Position numbers and translations under genes: made by a program. Below are positions 7,879-16,990 of a stretch of 64,000 bases of DNA, in pieces (the first letter of the stretch is position 1; every line of letters begins with the position of its first letter). The stretch comes from Streptomyces sp. SLBN-118 (GTDB taxonomy: Bacteria; Actinomycetota; Actinomycetes; Streptomycetales; Streptomycetaceae). The notes under the pieces are model-generated. The model made no database searches, was not told where the DNA came from, and worked only from the letters and a program-made list of their open reading frames with translations. The stretch spans positions 2,790,001 to 2,854,000 of the forward strand of contig NZ_VFNP01000002.1 in NCBI RefSeq assembly GCF_006715635.1, read 5' to 3'.

Positions 7879-9897
7879 ATGACGATGTTCAGCACAGTCC
7901 TTGTCGCCAACCGAGGCGAGATCGCGGTGCGCGTCATCCGTACGCTGCGCGCGATGGGCATCCGCTCGGTCGCCGTCTTCAGCGACGCGGACGCGGACGC
8001 CCGGCATGTACGGGAGGCGGACACCGCGGTCCGTATCGGCCCGCCGGCCGCCGCCGAGAGCTACCTCAGCGTGGAGCGCCTGCTCGAAGCCGCCGCCCGC
8101 ACGGGCGCTGAGGCGGTCCACCCGGGCTATGGCTTCCTCGCCGAGAACGCGGGCTTCGCACAGGCCTGCGCCGACGCCGGCCTCGCCTTCATAGGGCCGC
8201 CCGCCTCGGCCATCGAGCTGATGGGTGACAAGATCCGCGCGAAGGAGACCGTGCGGGCGGCGGGCGTCCCGGTGGTTCCGGGCTCCTCGGGATCCGGCCT
8301 GAGCGACGACCAACTGGCGGGCGCCGCCCGGGAGATCGGCATGCCGGTGCTGCTGAAGCCCTCGGCGGGCGGCGGCGGCAAGGGCATGCGGCTCACGCGC
8401 GTGGAGTCGGCTCTCCTCGACGAGATCGCGGCGGCCAGGCGCGAGGCGCGGGCCTCCTTCGGCGACGACACCCTGCTCGTCGAGCGCTGGATCGACCGGC
8501 CCCGGCACATCGAGATCCAGGTCCTCGCGGACGGGCACGGGAACGTGGTGCACCTCGGCGAGCGCGAATGCTCGCTGCAACGCCGCCACCAGAAGATCAT
8601 CGAAGAGGCTCCGAGCGTCTTCCTCGACGAGAAGACCCGTGCGTCGATGGGCGCCGCGGCCGTGGAGGCGGCCCGGTCCTGTGGCTATGTGGGCGCGGGC
8701 ACGGTGGAGTTCATCGTCCCCGGCAGCGACCCGTCCTCGTACTACTTCATGGAGATGAACACCCGGCTCCAGGTCGAACACCCGGTGACGGAGCTGGCCG
8801 TGTCGATCGCAGGCGGCGGCCTGGACCTGGTGGAGTGGCAGCTGCGGGTCGCGGCGGGCGGGCAACTGCCCTTCGTCCAGGACGATGTCACCTTCACGGG
8901 CCACGCGATCGAGGCCCGCATCTGCGCGGAGGACCCCTCCCGGGGCTTCCTGCCCTCCGGCGGCACGGTCCTTGCCCTGCACGAGCCGCACGGCGACGGC
9001 GTGCGCACCGACTCGGGACTCACCGAGGGCACGGAGGTCTCCAGCCTGTACGACCCGATGCTGTCCAAGGTCATCGCGTACGGCCCCGACCGCGCGACCG
9101 CCCTGCGCAAGCTGCGTGCGGCCCTGGCAGACACGGTCACCCTCGGCGTCCCGACGAACGCGGGCTTCCTGCGACGTCTGCTGGCCCACCCTGCGGTGGT
9201 GTCGGGCGACCTGGACACCGGACTTGTGGAACGGGACGCGGACAGCCTGGTGGTCGACGGCGTCCCGGCGGAGGTGTACGCGGCGGCGGCGCTGGTGCGG
9301 CAGCCGGCTCTCCCCCGCGCGGCCGGGGGCTGGACGGACCCCTTCGCAGTGGCCAGCGGCTGGCGCCTCGGCGGCGTCCCTGCCTGGACGGTCCACCACT
9401 TCCGCGTGCCGGGCCAGGATCCTGTGGCGATTCGCGTACGGGGCGAGGCGACGAGCGCGGAACTCCTGCCCGCCGCCGGGGAGATCCAGCGAGCCCGGCT
9501 CGTCAGCCTCGACGCTCGGCGCGTCACCGTCGAACTCGGCGGCCTCACCCACACCTTCACCCACGTCTCCTCCGCGGAGGGGACCTGGCTCGGCCGGGAC
9601 GGCGAGTCGTGGCACGTCCAGGACCACGACCCCGTCGAGGCATCCCTCAGCGGCGCCGCGCACGCGGGCGCGGACACCCTCGCCGCGCCCATGCCCGGCA
9701 CGGTCACCGTCGTCAAGGTCGCCGTCGGGGACGCGGTCGTGGCGGGCCAGGGCCTCCTCGTCGTCGAGGCGATGAAGATGGAGCACGTCATCTCCGCCCC
9801 GCATGCCGGCACCGTCAGCGAGCTGGACGTCACGCCCGGCTCGACCGTCGCCATGGACCAGATCCTGGCGGTCGTCACCCCGAGGGAGGAAGCATGA
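7879..9897 (+). CDS. accA1: acyl-CoA carboxylase biotin-carrying alpha subunit
   Basis: A 672-residue fusion of biotin carboxylase (residues 1-~450) and biotin carboxyl carrier domain. ATP-grasp features are complete: KPSAGGGGKGMRL, HIEIQVLADGHGNVVHL, MNTRLQVEHPVTE. The biotinylation site is Lys633 in EAMKMEH near the C-terminus. It carboxylates biotin using ATP and bicarbonate and partners the beta subunit encoded just upstream. ATG 7879 is chosen (ATG 7885 is an alternative); translation is likely coupled to accD1, and the stop overlaps the next ATG (ATGA). A GC-rich linker near residue 480 (LPRAAGGW) contains a stretch resembling the hairpin mini-element described elsewhere in this window. 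Confidence 0.95.
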   Translation: MTMFSTVLVANRGEIAVRVIRTLRAMGIRSVAVFSDADADARHVREADTAVRIGPPAAAESYLSVERLLEAAARTGAEAVHPGYGFLAENAGFAQACADAGLAFIGPPASAIELMGDKIRAKETVRAAGVPVVPGSSGSGLSDDQLAGAAREIGMPVLLKPSAGGGGKGMRLTRVESALLDEIAAARREARASFGDDTLLVERWIDRPRHIEIQVLADGHGNVVHLGERECSLQRRHQKIIEEAPSVFLDEKTRASMGAAAVEAARSCGYVGAGTVEFIVPGSDPSSYYFMEMNTRLQVEHPVTELAVSIAGGGLDLVEWQLRVAAGGQLPFVQDDVTFTGHAIEARICAEDPSRGFLPSGGTVLALHEPHGDGVRTDSGLTEGTEVSSLYDPMLSKVIAYGPDRATALRKLRAALADTVTLGVPTNAGFLRRLLAHPAVVSGDLDTGLVERDADSLVVDGVPAEVYAAAALVRQPALPRAAGGWTDPFAVASGWRLGGVPAWTVHHFRVPGQDPVAIRVRGEATSAELLPAAGEIQRARLVSLDARRVTVELGGLTHTFTHVSSAEGTWLGRDGESWHVQDHDPVEASLSGAAHAGADTLAAPMPGTVTVVKVAVGDAVVAGQGLLVVEAMKMEHVISAPHAGTVSELDVTPGSTVAMDQILAVVTPREEA

Positions 9898-10832
9898 CCG
9901 ACGGGCTGCCCATGGCCGTTCCGGCACAGGGTCTGCCGCCCCGCGTGCGGATCCACGAGGTCGGTGCGCGTGACGGCCTGCAGAACGAGAAGACCGTCGT
10001 CCCCACCGAGGTCAAGGCGGAGTTCATCCACCGGCTCGCCGAAGCGGGCCTGACCACCGTCGAGGCGACCAGCTTCGTTCACCCCAAGTGGGTGCCCCAA
10101 CTCGCCGACGCCGAGCAGTTGTTCCCCCTCGTCGGCGACCTCCGGGGTGTCGCTCTGCCCGTTCTGGTACCGAACGAGCGCGGTCTTGAGCGGGCTGCCG
10201 CCCTCGGTGCGCGCCGTATCGCCGTGTTCGGGTCCGCGACCGAGACCTTCGCCCAGCGCAATCTCAACCGCAGCGTGGACGAGTCGCTGGCCATGTTCGA
10301 GCCGGTCGTCGCCAAGGCCCGCGCGGACAGGATGCATGTCCGCGGCTATCTGTCCATGTGCTTCGGCGACCCGTGGGAGGGGCCCGTCCCCGTCCACCAG
10401 GTCGTCCGGGTCGCCAGGCGGCTCATCGACCTCGGCTGTGACGAGCTGAGCCTCGGCGACACCATCGGTGTGGCCACACCCGGCCATGTGCTGGCCCTGC
10501 TCGCCGCCCTGAACGAACAGGGGGTGCCGACCGATGCCATCGGCGTGCATTTCCACGACACGTACGGCCAGGCACTGGCCAACACCCTCGCCGCTCTCCA
10601 GCACGGCGTGACCACCGTGGACGCCTCCGCGGGCGGCCTCGGCGGCTGCCCGTACGCGAAGAGCGCGACCGGGAACCTCGCCACCGAAGACCTCGTGTGG
10701 ATGCTCCAGGGCCTCGGCGTCGAAACCGGGGTCGATCTCGGCCGCCTGACCGCCACGAGCGTGTGGATGGCCGAACAGCTGGGCCGACCGAGCCCCTCCC
10801 GCACCGTCCGCGCCCTCTCCCACAAGGAGTGA
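9894..10832 (+). CDS. hmgL: hydroxymethylglutaryl-CoA lyase
   Basis: Cleaves HMG-CoA to acetoacetate and acetyl-CoA, the last step of leucine catabolism. The 312-residue TIM-barrel carries the hallmark HMGL signatures: EVGARDGLQNEK at the N-terminus, GDTIGVATP, the metal-binding HFHDTYGQALAN, and the catalytic-loop Cys in ASAGGLGGCPYAKSATGN. Its ATG overlaps the accA1 stop by 4 nt, and GGGAGGAAG lies just upstream, so translation is coupled. The product sits logically after methylcrotonyl-CoA carboxylase, although the hydratase for the intervening step is not encoded in this operon. Confidence 0.95.
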   Translation: MTDGLPMAVPAQGLPPRVRIHEVGARDGLQNEKTVVPTEVKAEFIHRLAEAGLTTVEATSFVHPKWVPQLADAEQLFPLVGDLRGVALPVLVPNERGLERAAALGARRIAVFGSATETFAQRNLNRSVDESLAMFEPVVAKARADRMHVRGYLSMCFGDPWEGPVPVHQVVRVARRLIDLGCDELSLGDTIGVATPGHVLALLAALNEQGVPTDAIGVHFHDTYGQALANTLAALQHGVTTVDASAGGLGGCPYAKSATGNLATEDLVWMLQGLGVETGVDLGRLTATSVWMAEQLGRPSPSRTVRALSHKE

Positions 10833-10839
10833 CTCCCCC

Positions 10840-12000
10840 ATGTCCCTGGACCACCGGCTCACCCCCGAGCACGAGGAACTCCGCCGCACCGTGGAGCAGT
10901 TCGCGCACGACGTGATAGCTCCCAAGATCGGCGACTTCTACGAGCGCCACGAATTCCCCTACGAGATCGTCCGCGAGATGGGCCGCATGGGCCTGTTCGG
11001 ACTGCCGTTCCCCGAGGAGTACGGCGGCATGGGCGGCGACTATCTCGCCCTCGGTATCGCCCTGGAGGAACTGGCCCGCGTCGACTCCTCCGTCGCGATC
11101 ACCCTCGAAGCGGGCGTCTCGCTCGGCGCGATGCCCGTGTACCGCTTCGGCACGGAGGAGCAGAAGCGGCAGTGGCTGCCGCAGCTGTGCTCGGGCGAGA
11201 TGCTCGGTGCCTTCGGTCTGACCGAACCGGGCGCCGGCTCGGACGCCGGCGGCACCAGGACGACGGCTGTGCGCGACGGTGACGAGTGGGTGATCAACGG
11301 CTCGAAGTGCTTCATCACGAACTCCGGCACGGACATCACGGGCCTCGTCACGGTCACCGCGGTCACCGGCCGCACGCCCGAGGGCAAGCCGCTGATCTCC
11401 TCGATCATCGTCCCCTCCGGCACCCCCGGTTTCACCGTCGCCGCCCCCTACTCCAAGGTCGGCTGGAACGCATCGGACACCCGCGAGCTGTCCTTCGACG
11501 ACGTCCGGGTGCCGCTGGCCAACCTGCTGGGTGAGGAGGGCCGCGGCTACGCCCAGTTCCTGCGCATCCTCGACGAGGGCCGGATCGCCATCTCGGCGCT
11601 GGCGACGGGCCTCGCGCAGGGCTGTGTGGACGAGTCCGTGAAGTACGCCAAGGAGCGTCAGGCGTTCGGTCGGCCGATCGGCGAGAACCAGGCCATACAG
11701 TTCAAGATCGCGGACATGGAGATGCGAGCGCACATGGCCCGGGTCGGCTGGCGCGACGCGGCCTCACGGCTGGTCCAGGGCGAGCCGTTCAAGAAGGAGG
11801 CGGCGCTCGCCAAGCTGTACTCCTCCACGGTCGCGGTGGACAACGCGCGTGAGGCCACCCAGATCCACGGCGGCTACGGCTTCATGAACGAGTATCCGGT
11901 GGCCCGGATGTGGCGCGACTCCAAGATCCTGGAGATCGGCGAAGGCACGAGCGAGGTGCAACGGATGCTGATCGCCCGGGAGTTGGGGCTTACGGGCTGA
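10840..12000 (+). CDS. acyl-CoA dehydrogenase (isovaleryl/short-branched type)
   Basis: A 386-residue ACAD, last gene of the AccR operon, 7 bp after hmgL. FAD and substrate motifs are complete (AFGLTEPGAGSDAGG, CFITNSG, YAKERQAFGRPI, IHGGYGFMNEYPVARMWRDSK). The C-terminal IGEGTSEVQR carries the catalytic Glu (residue ~368) at the short/medium-chain position. In the context of methylcrotonyl-CoA carboxylase and HMG-CoA lyase it probably oxidises isovaleryl-CoA or a related branched short-chain acyl-CoA. It corresponds by position to fadE4 of the S. avermitilis operon (memory). An iron-box-controlled unit starts 119 bp downstream. Confidence 0.93.
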   Translation: MSLDHRLTPEHEELRRTVEQFAHDVIAPKIGDFYERHEFPYEIVREMGRMGLFGLPFPEEYGGMGGDYLALGIALEELARVDSSVAITLEAGVSLGAMPVYRFGTEEQKRQWLPQLCSGEMLGAFGLTEPGAGSDAGGTRTTAVRDGDEWVINGSKCFITNSGTDITGLVTVTAVTGRTPEGKPLISSIIVPSGTPGFTVAAPYSKVGWNASDTRELSFDDVRVPLANLLGEEGRGYAQFLRILDEGRIAISALATGLAQGCVDESVKYAKERQAFGRPIGENQAIQFKIADMEMRAHMARVGWRDAASRLVQGEPFKKEAALAKLYSSTVAVDNAREATQIHGGYGFMNEYPVARMWRDSKILEIGEGTSEVQRMLIARELGLTG

Positions 12001-12050
12001 CCCGGTCGCCCTGGGGCGGGCTTGTGCCGGGCCGCCCACTGGACAGAAGC

Positions 12051-12069
12051 TAAGGTTAGGCTAACCTAT
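12051..12069. promoter_or_regulatory. iron box (DmdR1/IdeR-type) upstream of desE
   Basis: TAAGGTTAGGCTAACCTAT, a 19-bp dyad nearly identical to the streptomycete iron box TTAGGTTAGGCTAACCTAA. It lies 49 bp before the desE start, where iron-loaded DmdR1 would block transcription. Confidence 0.9.
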
Positions 12070-12118
12070 CCTAGACCTGCCCAGTGGCCGACCCGGCACG
12101 TACGAAAGCGGACTCATC

Positions 12119-13144
12119 ATGCCCAACGCCCGCCCTTCCCATCTCACCCGCCGCGGCCTGCTTTCCGCGGGCAGCGCCCTCGGGCTCGGCGCGGCGCTGG
12201 CCGCCTGCGGCAGCGAAGACAAGAAGGGCGGCACCGACAAGGCCGCCGAGAAGTCGGGCCCCTGGTCCTTCACCGACGACCGTGGCAAGAACGTCCAGTT
12301 GAAGGCGTTCCCGAAGAACATCGTCGCCTTCACCGGCACCGCCGCGGCCCTCCACGACTACGGCGTCGAGGTCAAGGGCGTGTTCGGCCCGACGACGACC
12401 AAGGGCGACAAGCCCGACGTCCAGGCCGGCGACCTCGATGTCACCAAGGTCAAAATCATCGGCAATTCGTACGGCGAGTTCAAGATCGAGCAGTACGCGG
12501 CCCTCAATCCCGAGCTGCTGATCACCAACATGTGGGCCAAAGACGACCCGTGGTACGTCCCGCCGCAGTCCAAGGACAAGATCATGAAGCTGGCCCCCAG
12601 CGTTCTGCTGTGGGCGGCCGAGACCACGATGCAGAAGGCGCTGGAGCGTCACGCCGAACTCGCCGCGTCGCTCGGCGGTGACGTCAAGGGCAAGAAGGCG
12701 ACCGACGCCAAGGCCCGCTTCGAGAAGGCCGCGGCCCGCCTGCGCGCCGCCGCCAAGGCCAAGCCGAACCTCAAGGTGCTCATCGGCTCCGGCAGCCCGG
12801 AGCTGTTCTACGTCTCCGTGCCGAAGATGTCCGCCGACACCCTGTACTTCCAGGAGCTGGGCGTGAAGTTCGTCGAGCCGAAGGCCAATGCGCAGGGCTT
12901 CTTCGAGGAGCTCAGCTGGGAGAACGCCGGCAAGTACGGCGCCGACCTCATTATCCTGGACAACCGCACCGGGACCCTCCAGGCCGACGCCCTCAAGAGC
13001 AAGCCGACCTGGAACCAGCTGCCCGCTGTCAAGGCCGGACAGGTCATCCCGCGCGTCACCGAGCCGATCTACTCCTACGACAAGTGCGCGCCGGTCCTCG
13101 ATGACCTGGCCAAGGCCATCGAGACCGCGAAGAAGGTCGCCTGA
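12119..13144 (+). CDS. desE: ferric-siderophore ABC transporter substrate-binding lipoprotein
   Basis: Captures ferrioxamine-type siderophores outside the cell for import. The 341-residue product starts with a twin-Arg-like signal (TRRGLLSAG) and a lipobox LAAC with the lipidated Cys at residue 30. A periplasmic-binding-protein fold of the iron-siderophore (FecB/FhuD-like) family follows. It stands immediately upstream of the siderophore-interacting protein gene (2-bp gap) and the desABCD biosynthesis genes, matching DesE of S. coelicolor by position and sequence pattern. No permease or ATPase genes are adjacent; they must be elsewhere. Iron box upstream. Confidence 0.93.
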   Translation: MPNARPSHLTRRGLLSAGSALGLGAALAACGSEDKKGGTDKAAEKSGPWSFTDDRGKNVQLKAFPKNIVAFTGTAAALHDYGVEVKGVFGPTTTKGDKPDVQAGDLDVTKVKIIGNSYGEFKIEQYAALNPELLITNMWAKDDPWYVPPQSKDKIMKLAPSVLLWAAETTMQKALERHAELAASLGGDVKGKKATDAKARFEKAAARLRAAAKAKPNLKVLIGSGSPELFYVSVPKMSADTLYFQELGVKFVEPKANAQGFFEELSWENAGKYGADLIILDNRTGTLQADALKSKPTWNQLPAVKAGQVIPRVTEPIYSYDKCAPVLDDLAKAIETAKKVA

Positions 13145-13146
13145 CC

Positions 13147-14013
13147 ATGACGACCACGACCGAGCTCGCCCCGTTCCGCTTCTTCGACCTGACGGTTGTA
13201 CGGACCAGGCGGCTCGGCCGGTCCATGGTCCGTGTCACCTTCGGGGGCGAGGATCTGAAGACCTTCGCCGCCGGAGGCCGCGACCAGAGCCTCTCCCTCT
13301 TCCTGCCGCACCCCGGCCAGGAGAATCCCGTCGTGCCGGTGCCCGAGGACGGGGACCTGTACGCCGCGCTGGGCGTCTGGCGTGCGATGCCCGAGGACGT
13401 ACGCGCAGTGATGCGCTCGTACACGGTGCGGGAGCAGCGGGCCGAACCCACCGAGGTCGACATCGACTTCGCCGTCCACACCGACGGAGGACCTGCCTGC
13501 CGCTGGGCCCTGAATGCCGCGCCCGGCCACCGGGTGACCGTGCTCGGCCCCGCCGTCGCCGACAACACAGCCGTGCGCTGCCGTCCGCCCGAGGACACCG
13601 ACTGGGTGCTGATCTGGGCCGACGAAACGGCTCTTCCCGCCGCCGGGGCGATCCTGGAGTGGCTGCCGGCGGGAATGCGGGCCCGGGTCTGGCTGGAGGT
13701 GCAGCACACCGAGGACCGCCAGGAGTTGAGGACCGACGCTGACGCCCATGTCACCTGGCTCGTACGGGAGGAGGGCGCCCCATCGGCCCTGGAGGCGGTC
13801 AGCCGGGCGGAGTTGCCCGAGGGGACGGGGTACGCCTGGATCGCGGGCGAATCGGGCAGCGTGACGGCACTGCGCCGCCACCTGGTGCGCGAGCGTGAAC
13901 TCGACCGCCGCCGCGTCACCTTCGTGGGCTACTGGAAGCGCGGCGTGAGCGAGGACGGCCTCCGCGAGCAGGCGGTGGCCGACGAGGCTGCCGACATGTG
14001 CACAACGGCATAA
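13147..14013 (+). CDS. desF: siderophore-interacting protein (NADPH-dependent ferric-siderophore reductase)
   Basis: A 288-residue flavin reductase of the SIP family, which releases iron from imported ferric siderophore by reduction. The N-terminal FAD-binding domain has MRSYTVRE (flavin-binding RxYTxR) near residue 92. The C-terminal NAD(P)H domain carries WAGDET-like WADETALP and AWIAGESGSV, then YWKRGVSEDG, typical of the family. It starts 2 bp after desE stops and is clearly co-transcribed. The name desF is used for this position in the desferrioxamine locus; I am less sure of the symbol than of the function. Confidence 0.9.
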   Translation: MTTTTELAPFRFFDLTVVRTRRLGRSMVRVTFGGEDLKTFAAGGRDQSLSLFLPHPGQENPVVPVPEDGDLYAALGVWRAMPEDVRAVMRSYTVREQRAEPTEVDIDFAVHTDGGPACRWALNAAPGHRVTVLGPAVADNTAVRCRPPEDTDWVLIWADETALPAAGAILEWLPAGMRARVWLEVQHTEDRQELRTDADAHVTWLVREEGAPSALEAVSRAELPEGTGYAWIAGESGSVTALRRHLVRERELDRRRVTFVGYWKRGVSEDGLREQAVADEAADMCTTA

Positions 14014-14056
14014 CAGCCGTGCCCCGAGGGGGGCGTGGGACCACTGGCGCAGAAAG

Positions 14057-14075
14057 TTAGGTTAGGCTAACCTAA
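14057..14075. promoter_or_regulatory. iron box (DmdR1/IdeR-type) upstream of desA
   Basis: TTAGGTTAGGCTAACCTAA, a perfect 19-bp palindrome about one central base. It lies 43 bp before the desA start and is the control site for desferrioxamine biosynthesis under iron sufficiency. Confidence 0.95.
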
Positions 14076-14118
14076 CTCCAGCATTCCTCGCCCCCCTCGC
14101 TTGTCCGGAGGACATCGC

Positions 14119-15594
14119 ATGCGCTCACACCTGCTCAATGACGTGACGGCGGAGAGCTATCGGCGCTCCGTGACCGAAGGAGTCGAGCGGGTGGCGCACC
14201 GACTCGCCACCACCCGAAGGCCGTTCACCGGCGTGACCGCCGACGAACTCGCTCCGCTGATCGCCGCGGTCGACCTCGACCGGCCGCTCGGCGACGCCTC
14301 CGCCGCCCTGGACGAGCTGGAGACCGTCTACCTGCGCGACGCCGTCTACTTCCACCACCCCCGCTACCTCGGCCACCTCAACTGCCCGGTCGTCATCCCG
14401 GCCGTGCTCGGCGAAGCCGTACTCTCGGCGGTCAACTCCTCGCTCGACACCTGGGACCAGAGCGCGGGCGGCACCCTCATCGAGCGGCGCCTCATCGACT
14501 GGACCGCGCAGCGGATCGGCCTCGGAGCCGCCGCCGACGGCGTGTTCACCAGCGGCGGCACACAGTCCAACCTCCAGGCGCTGCTGCTCGCCCGCGAGGA
14601 GGCCAAAACGCGGGACCTGGCCAAGCTGCGTATCTTCACCTCGGAGTGCAGCCACTTCAGCGTGCAGAAGTCGGCGACACTGCTGGGGCTTTGCCGCGAG
14701 GCCGTCGTCTCCGTCCCCGTCGACGCCAACAAGCGGATGCAGACGCTCGCACTCGCCGCCGAGCTGGCCCGCTGCACCCGTGACGGCCTGGTCCCCATGG
14801 CCGTCGTCGCGACCGCGGGCACCACCGACTTCGGCTCCATCGACCCGCTTCCCGAGATCGCCGAGCTGGTCGAGCTGTACGGCACCTGGATGCATGTGGA
14901 CGCGGCGTACGGCTGCGGGCTGCTGGCCTCACCCGCCCGCCGCCATCTCCTCGACGGCATCGAGCACGCCGACTCGGTCACGGTGGACTACCACAAGTCC
15001 TTCTTCCAGCCGGTGAGTTCGTCCGCCGTACTGGTCCGGGACGGGGCCACGCTCGGCCATGCCACTTACCACGCGGACTACCTCAACCCCCGGCAAACCG
15101 TCGAAGTGGGTGCCCCTTCCGTGCCCCTGGGGCTACGGGGGAGCATTCCCAACCAGGTCGACAAGTCCCTCCAGACCACCCGCCGCTTCGACGCGCTGAA
15201 GCTGTGGATGACGCTGCGCGTGATGGGTGCCGACGGCATCGGGCAGCTCTTCGACGAGGTCTGCGAGCTGGCTGCGGCGGGCTGGGAGCTGCTGGCCGCC
15301 GACCCGCGCTACGACGTGGTCGTCGAGCCCCAGCTGTCCACGCTGGTCTACCGCTACATCCCCGTGTCGGTCACCAGCCCCGCCGAGATCGACCGGGCCA
15401 ACCTGTACGCCCGCAAGGCGCTGTTCGCGTCCGGCGAGGCCGTCGTGGCCGGCACGAAGGTCGGCGGCCGCCAGTACCTGAAGTTCACCCTGCTCAACCC
15501 CGAGACGACGACCGAAGACATCGCCGCCGTACTCGATCTGATCGCCGGCCACGCCGAGCAGTACCTGGGAGAGAATCTTGTCCACGCCTCGTGA
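14119..15594 (+). CDS. desA: L-lysine decarboxylase, desferrioxamine pathway
   Basis: PLP-dependent group II decarboxylase that makes cadaverine from lysine. It has 491 residues. The PLP Lys is residue 293 in VDYHKSFF; the Asp/Ala pair MHVDAAYG and the phosphate-binding TSGGTQSN are present. ATG 14119 is chosen because GGAGGA (14107-14112) is correctly spaced; TTG 14101 is upstream of it. Odd feature: about 12 residues ([13 protein letters not shown], ~330-342) interrupt the otherwise well-conserved stretch before [14 protein letters not shown]. They are encoded by a hairpin mini-element (15108-15144), so this looks like an in-frame insertion. The gene overlaps desB by 17 nt. Confidence 0.95.
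   Translation: MRSHLLNDVTAESYRRSVTEGVERVAHRLATTRRPFTGVTADELAPLIAAVDLDRPLGDASAALDELETVYLRDAVYFHHPRYLGHLNCPVVIPAVLGEAVLSAVNSSLDTWDQSAGGTLIERRLIDWTAQRIGLGAAADGVFTSGGTQSNLQALLLAREEAKTRDLAKLRIFTSECSHFSVQKSATLLGLCREAVVSVPVDANKRMQTLALAAELARCTRDGLVPMAVVATAGTTDFGSIDPLPEIAELVELYGTWMHVDAAYGCGLLASPARRHLLDGIEHADSVTVDYHKSFFQPVSSSAVLVRDGATLGHATYHADYLNPRQTVEVGAPSVPLGLRGSIPNQVDKSLQTTRRFDALKLWMTLRVMGADGIGQLFDEVCELAAAGWELLAADPRYDVVVEPQLSTLVYRYIPVSVTSPAEIDRANLYARKALFASGEAVVAGTKVGGRQYLKFTLLNPETTTEDIAAVLDLIAGHAEQYLGENLVHAS
15108..15144. repeat. hairpin mini-element inside desA
   Basis: About 37 nt with inverted arms CCGTGCCCC / GGGGCTACGG flanked by GGGTGCC and GGGGGAGC. It is the same subtype as the copy at 29515-29554. 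It adds about 12 codons in frame to desA relative to the DesA sequence I recall from S. coelicolor. Confidence 0.65.
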
Positions 15595-16843
15595 GCCCCT
15601 GGATTTCATCGGTATCGGGCTCGGGCCCTTCAATCTCGGACTGGCCTGCCTGGCCGAGCCGATCGGTGAACTGGACGGCCTCTTCCTGGAGTCCAAGCCG
15701 GACTTCGAGTGGCACTCCGGCATGTTCCTGGAAGGTGCCCACCTCCAGACGCCGTTCATGTCGGACCTGGTCACCCTCGCCGACCCCACCTCGCCCTACT
15801 CCTTCCTCAACTATCTGAAGGAATCGGGGCGGCTGTACTCCTTCTACATCCGCGAGAACTTCTACCCGCTGCGGACCGAGTACAACGACTACTGCCGCTG
15901 GGCCGCGGCCAAACTCGGCTCCATCCGCTTCAGTACCACGGTGACCCGGGTCGAGTACGACAACGAGCTGTACGTCGTCCACACCGAGGGCGGCGAACAC
16001 TTCCGCGCCCGCCGCCTCGTCCTGGGCACCGGCACGCCGCCGTACATCCCCGAGCCCTGCCGGGGACTGGACGGCGACCTTCTGCACAACTCGCACTATC
16101 TCGACCACAAGGAGGCGCTGCAGCAAAAGGAGTCGATCACCCTCGTCGGCAGCGGCCAGAGCGCGGCGGAGATCTACTACGACCTGCTGTCCGAGATCGA
16201 CGTGCACGGCTACCGGCTCAACTGGGTCACGCGCTCCCCGCGGTTCTTCCCGCTGGAGTACACCAAGCTGACGCTGGAGATGACCTCGCCGGAGTACATC
16301 GACTACTTCCACGCGCTGCCCGAGGCCACCCGCTACCGCCTCGAATCCCAGCAGAAGGGCCTCTTCAAGGGCATCGACGGCCATCTCATCAACGAGATCT
16401 TCGACCTGCTCTACCAGAAGAACCTCAAGGGCCCGGTCCCCACCAGACTGCTCACCAACTCCTCGCTCCAGAGCGCGCGGTACGAGAGGGGGACCTACAC
16501 CCTCGGGCTGCGCCAGGAGGAGCAGGGCAAGGACTTCGAGCTGCGCACAGAGGGCCTGGTCCTGGCCACCGGCTACAAGTACGCCGAGCCCGCATTCCTG
16601 AAGCCGGTCGCCGACCGTATCCGCCGTGACGGGCAGGGCCGCTTCGACGTCGCCCGCAACTACGCCATCGACACGGCGGGCCGCGAGATCTTCCTGCAGA
16701 ACGCGGGGGTGCACACGCACTCCATCACCTCGCCCGACCTGGGCATGGGCGCGTACCGCAACGCCTGCATCATCAGAGAACTGCTGGGATCCGAGTACTA
16801 CGCCGTCGAAAAGTCCATCGCGTTCCAGGAGTTCGCAGTTTGA
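15578..16843 (+). CDS. desB: cadaverine N-monooxygenase (lysine/ornithine N-hydroxylase family)
   Basis: FAD/NADPH-dependent N-hydroxylation of cadaverine, second step of desferrioxamine synthesis. The 421-residue protein has the FAD-binding [14 protein letters not shown] at the N-terminus, the NADPH loop [16 protein letters not shown] near residue 190 and the C-terminal [12 protein letters not shown]. Start is TTG 15578, supported by GGGAGAG 5 nt upstream and by translational overlap with desA. The stop (TGA 16841-16843) is supplied by the end of the TnpB element: the last host bases are GT at 16838-16839. In the reconstructed empty site the last codon would be GTA followed by TGA overlapping desC, leaving the protein unchanged (EFAV). 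Confidence 0.95.
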   Translation: MSTPREPLDFIGIGLGPFNLGLACLAEPIGELDGLFLESKPDFEWHSGMFLEGAHLQTPFMSDLVTLADPTSPYSFLNYLKESGRLYSFYIRENFYPLRTEYNDYCRWAAAKLGSIRFSTTVTRVEYDNELYVVHTEGGEHFRARRLVLGTGTPPYIPEPCRGLDGDLLHNSHYLDHKEALQQKESITLVGSGQSAAEIYYDLLSEIDVHGYRLNWVTRSPRFFPLEYTKLTLEMTSPEYIDYFHALPEATRYRLESQQKGLFKGIDGHLINEIFDLLYQKNLKGPVPTRLLTNSSLQSARYERGTYTLGLRQEEQGKDFELRTEGLVLATGYKYAEPAFLKPVADRIRRDGQGRFDVARNYAIDTAGREIFLQNAGVHTHSITSPDLGMGAYRNACIIRELLGSEYYAVEKSIAFQEFAV

Positions 16844-16990
16844 CATCCTCCACCCCCTATAGGGGATGGATTCCAGCCATCGCTGGCTGGGCTTTCTGCT
16901 TCAGTGACCGTTGCCTGCCCGGAGGTCTCCGTTGGGGTCTTACACCGTCTCCACAGACTGTAACCGCCAGCCCGGCGGCCAGGATGTTGC
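16840..16990 (-). ncRNA. predicted omega RNA (reRNA) of the TnpB element
   Basis: TnpB nucleases use an RNA made from the 3' part of tnpB plus the element's right end, with the guide read from flanking host DNA. Here that region is the minus strand up to 16840, containing the terminal hairpin 16851-16868. The guide would begin at 16839 and read ACTGCGAACTCCTGGAACGC, the complement of the desB 3' end. The 5' limit is only an estimate; existence is inferred from the family. Confidence 0.45.
16851..16868. repeat. right-end hairpin of the TnpB element
   Basis: Dyad with arms CACCCCC and GGGGATG around a TATA loop (one G-T pair), 11 nt inside the inferred right boundary. It is the expected subterminal structure recognised by the single-strand transposase and part of the omega RNA. 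Confidence 0.7.

Noticed and set aside
15578..15594. Frameshift between desA and desB
   Set aside because: The 17-nt overlap with a TTG start and good ribosome site is a normal coupled junction, not a broken gene.
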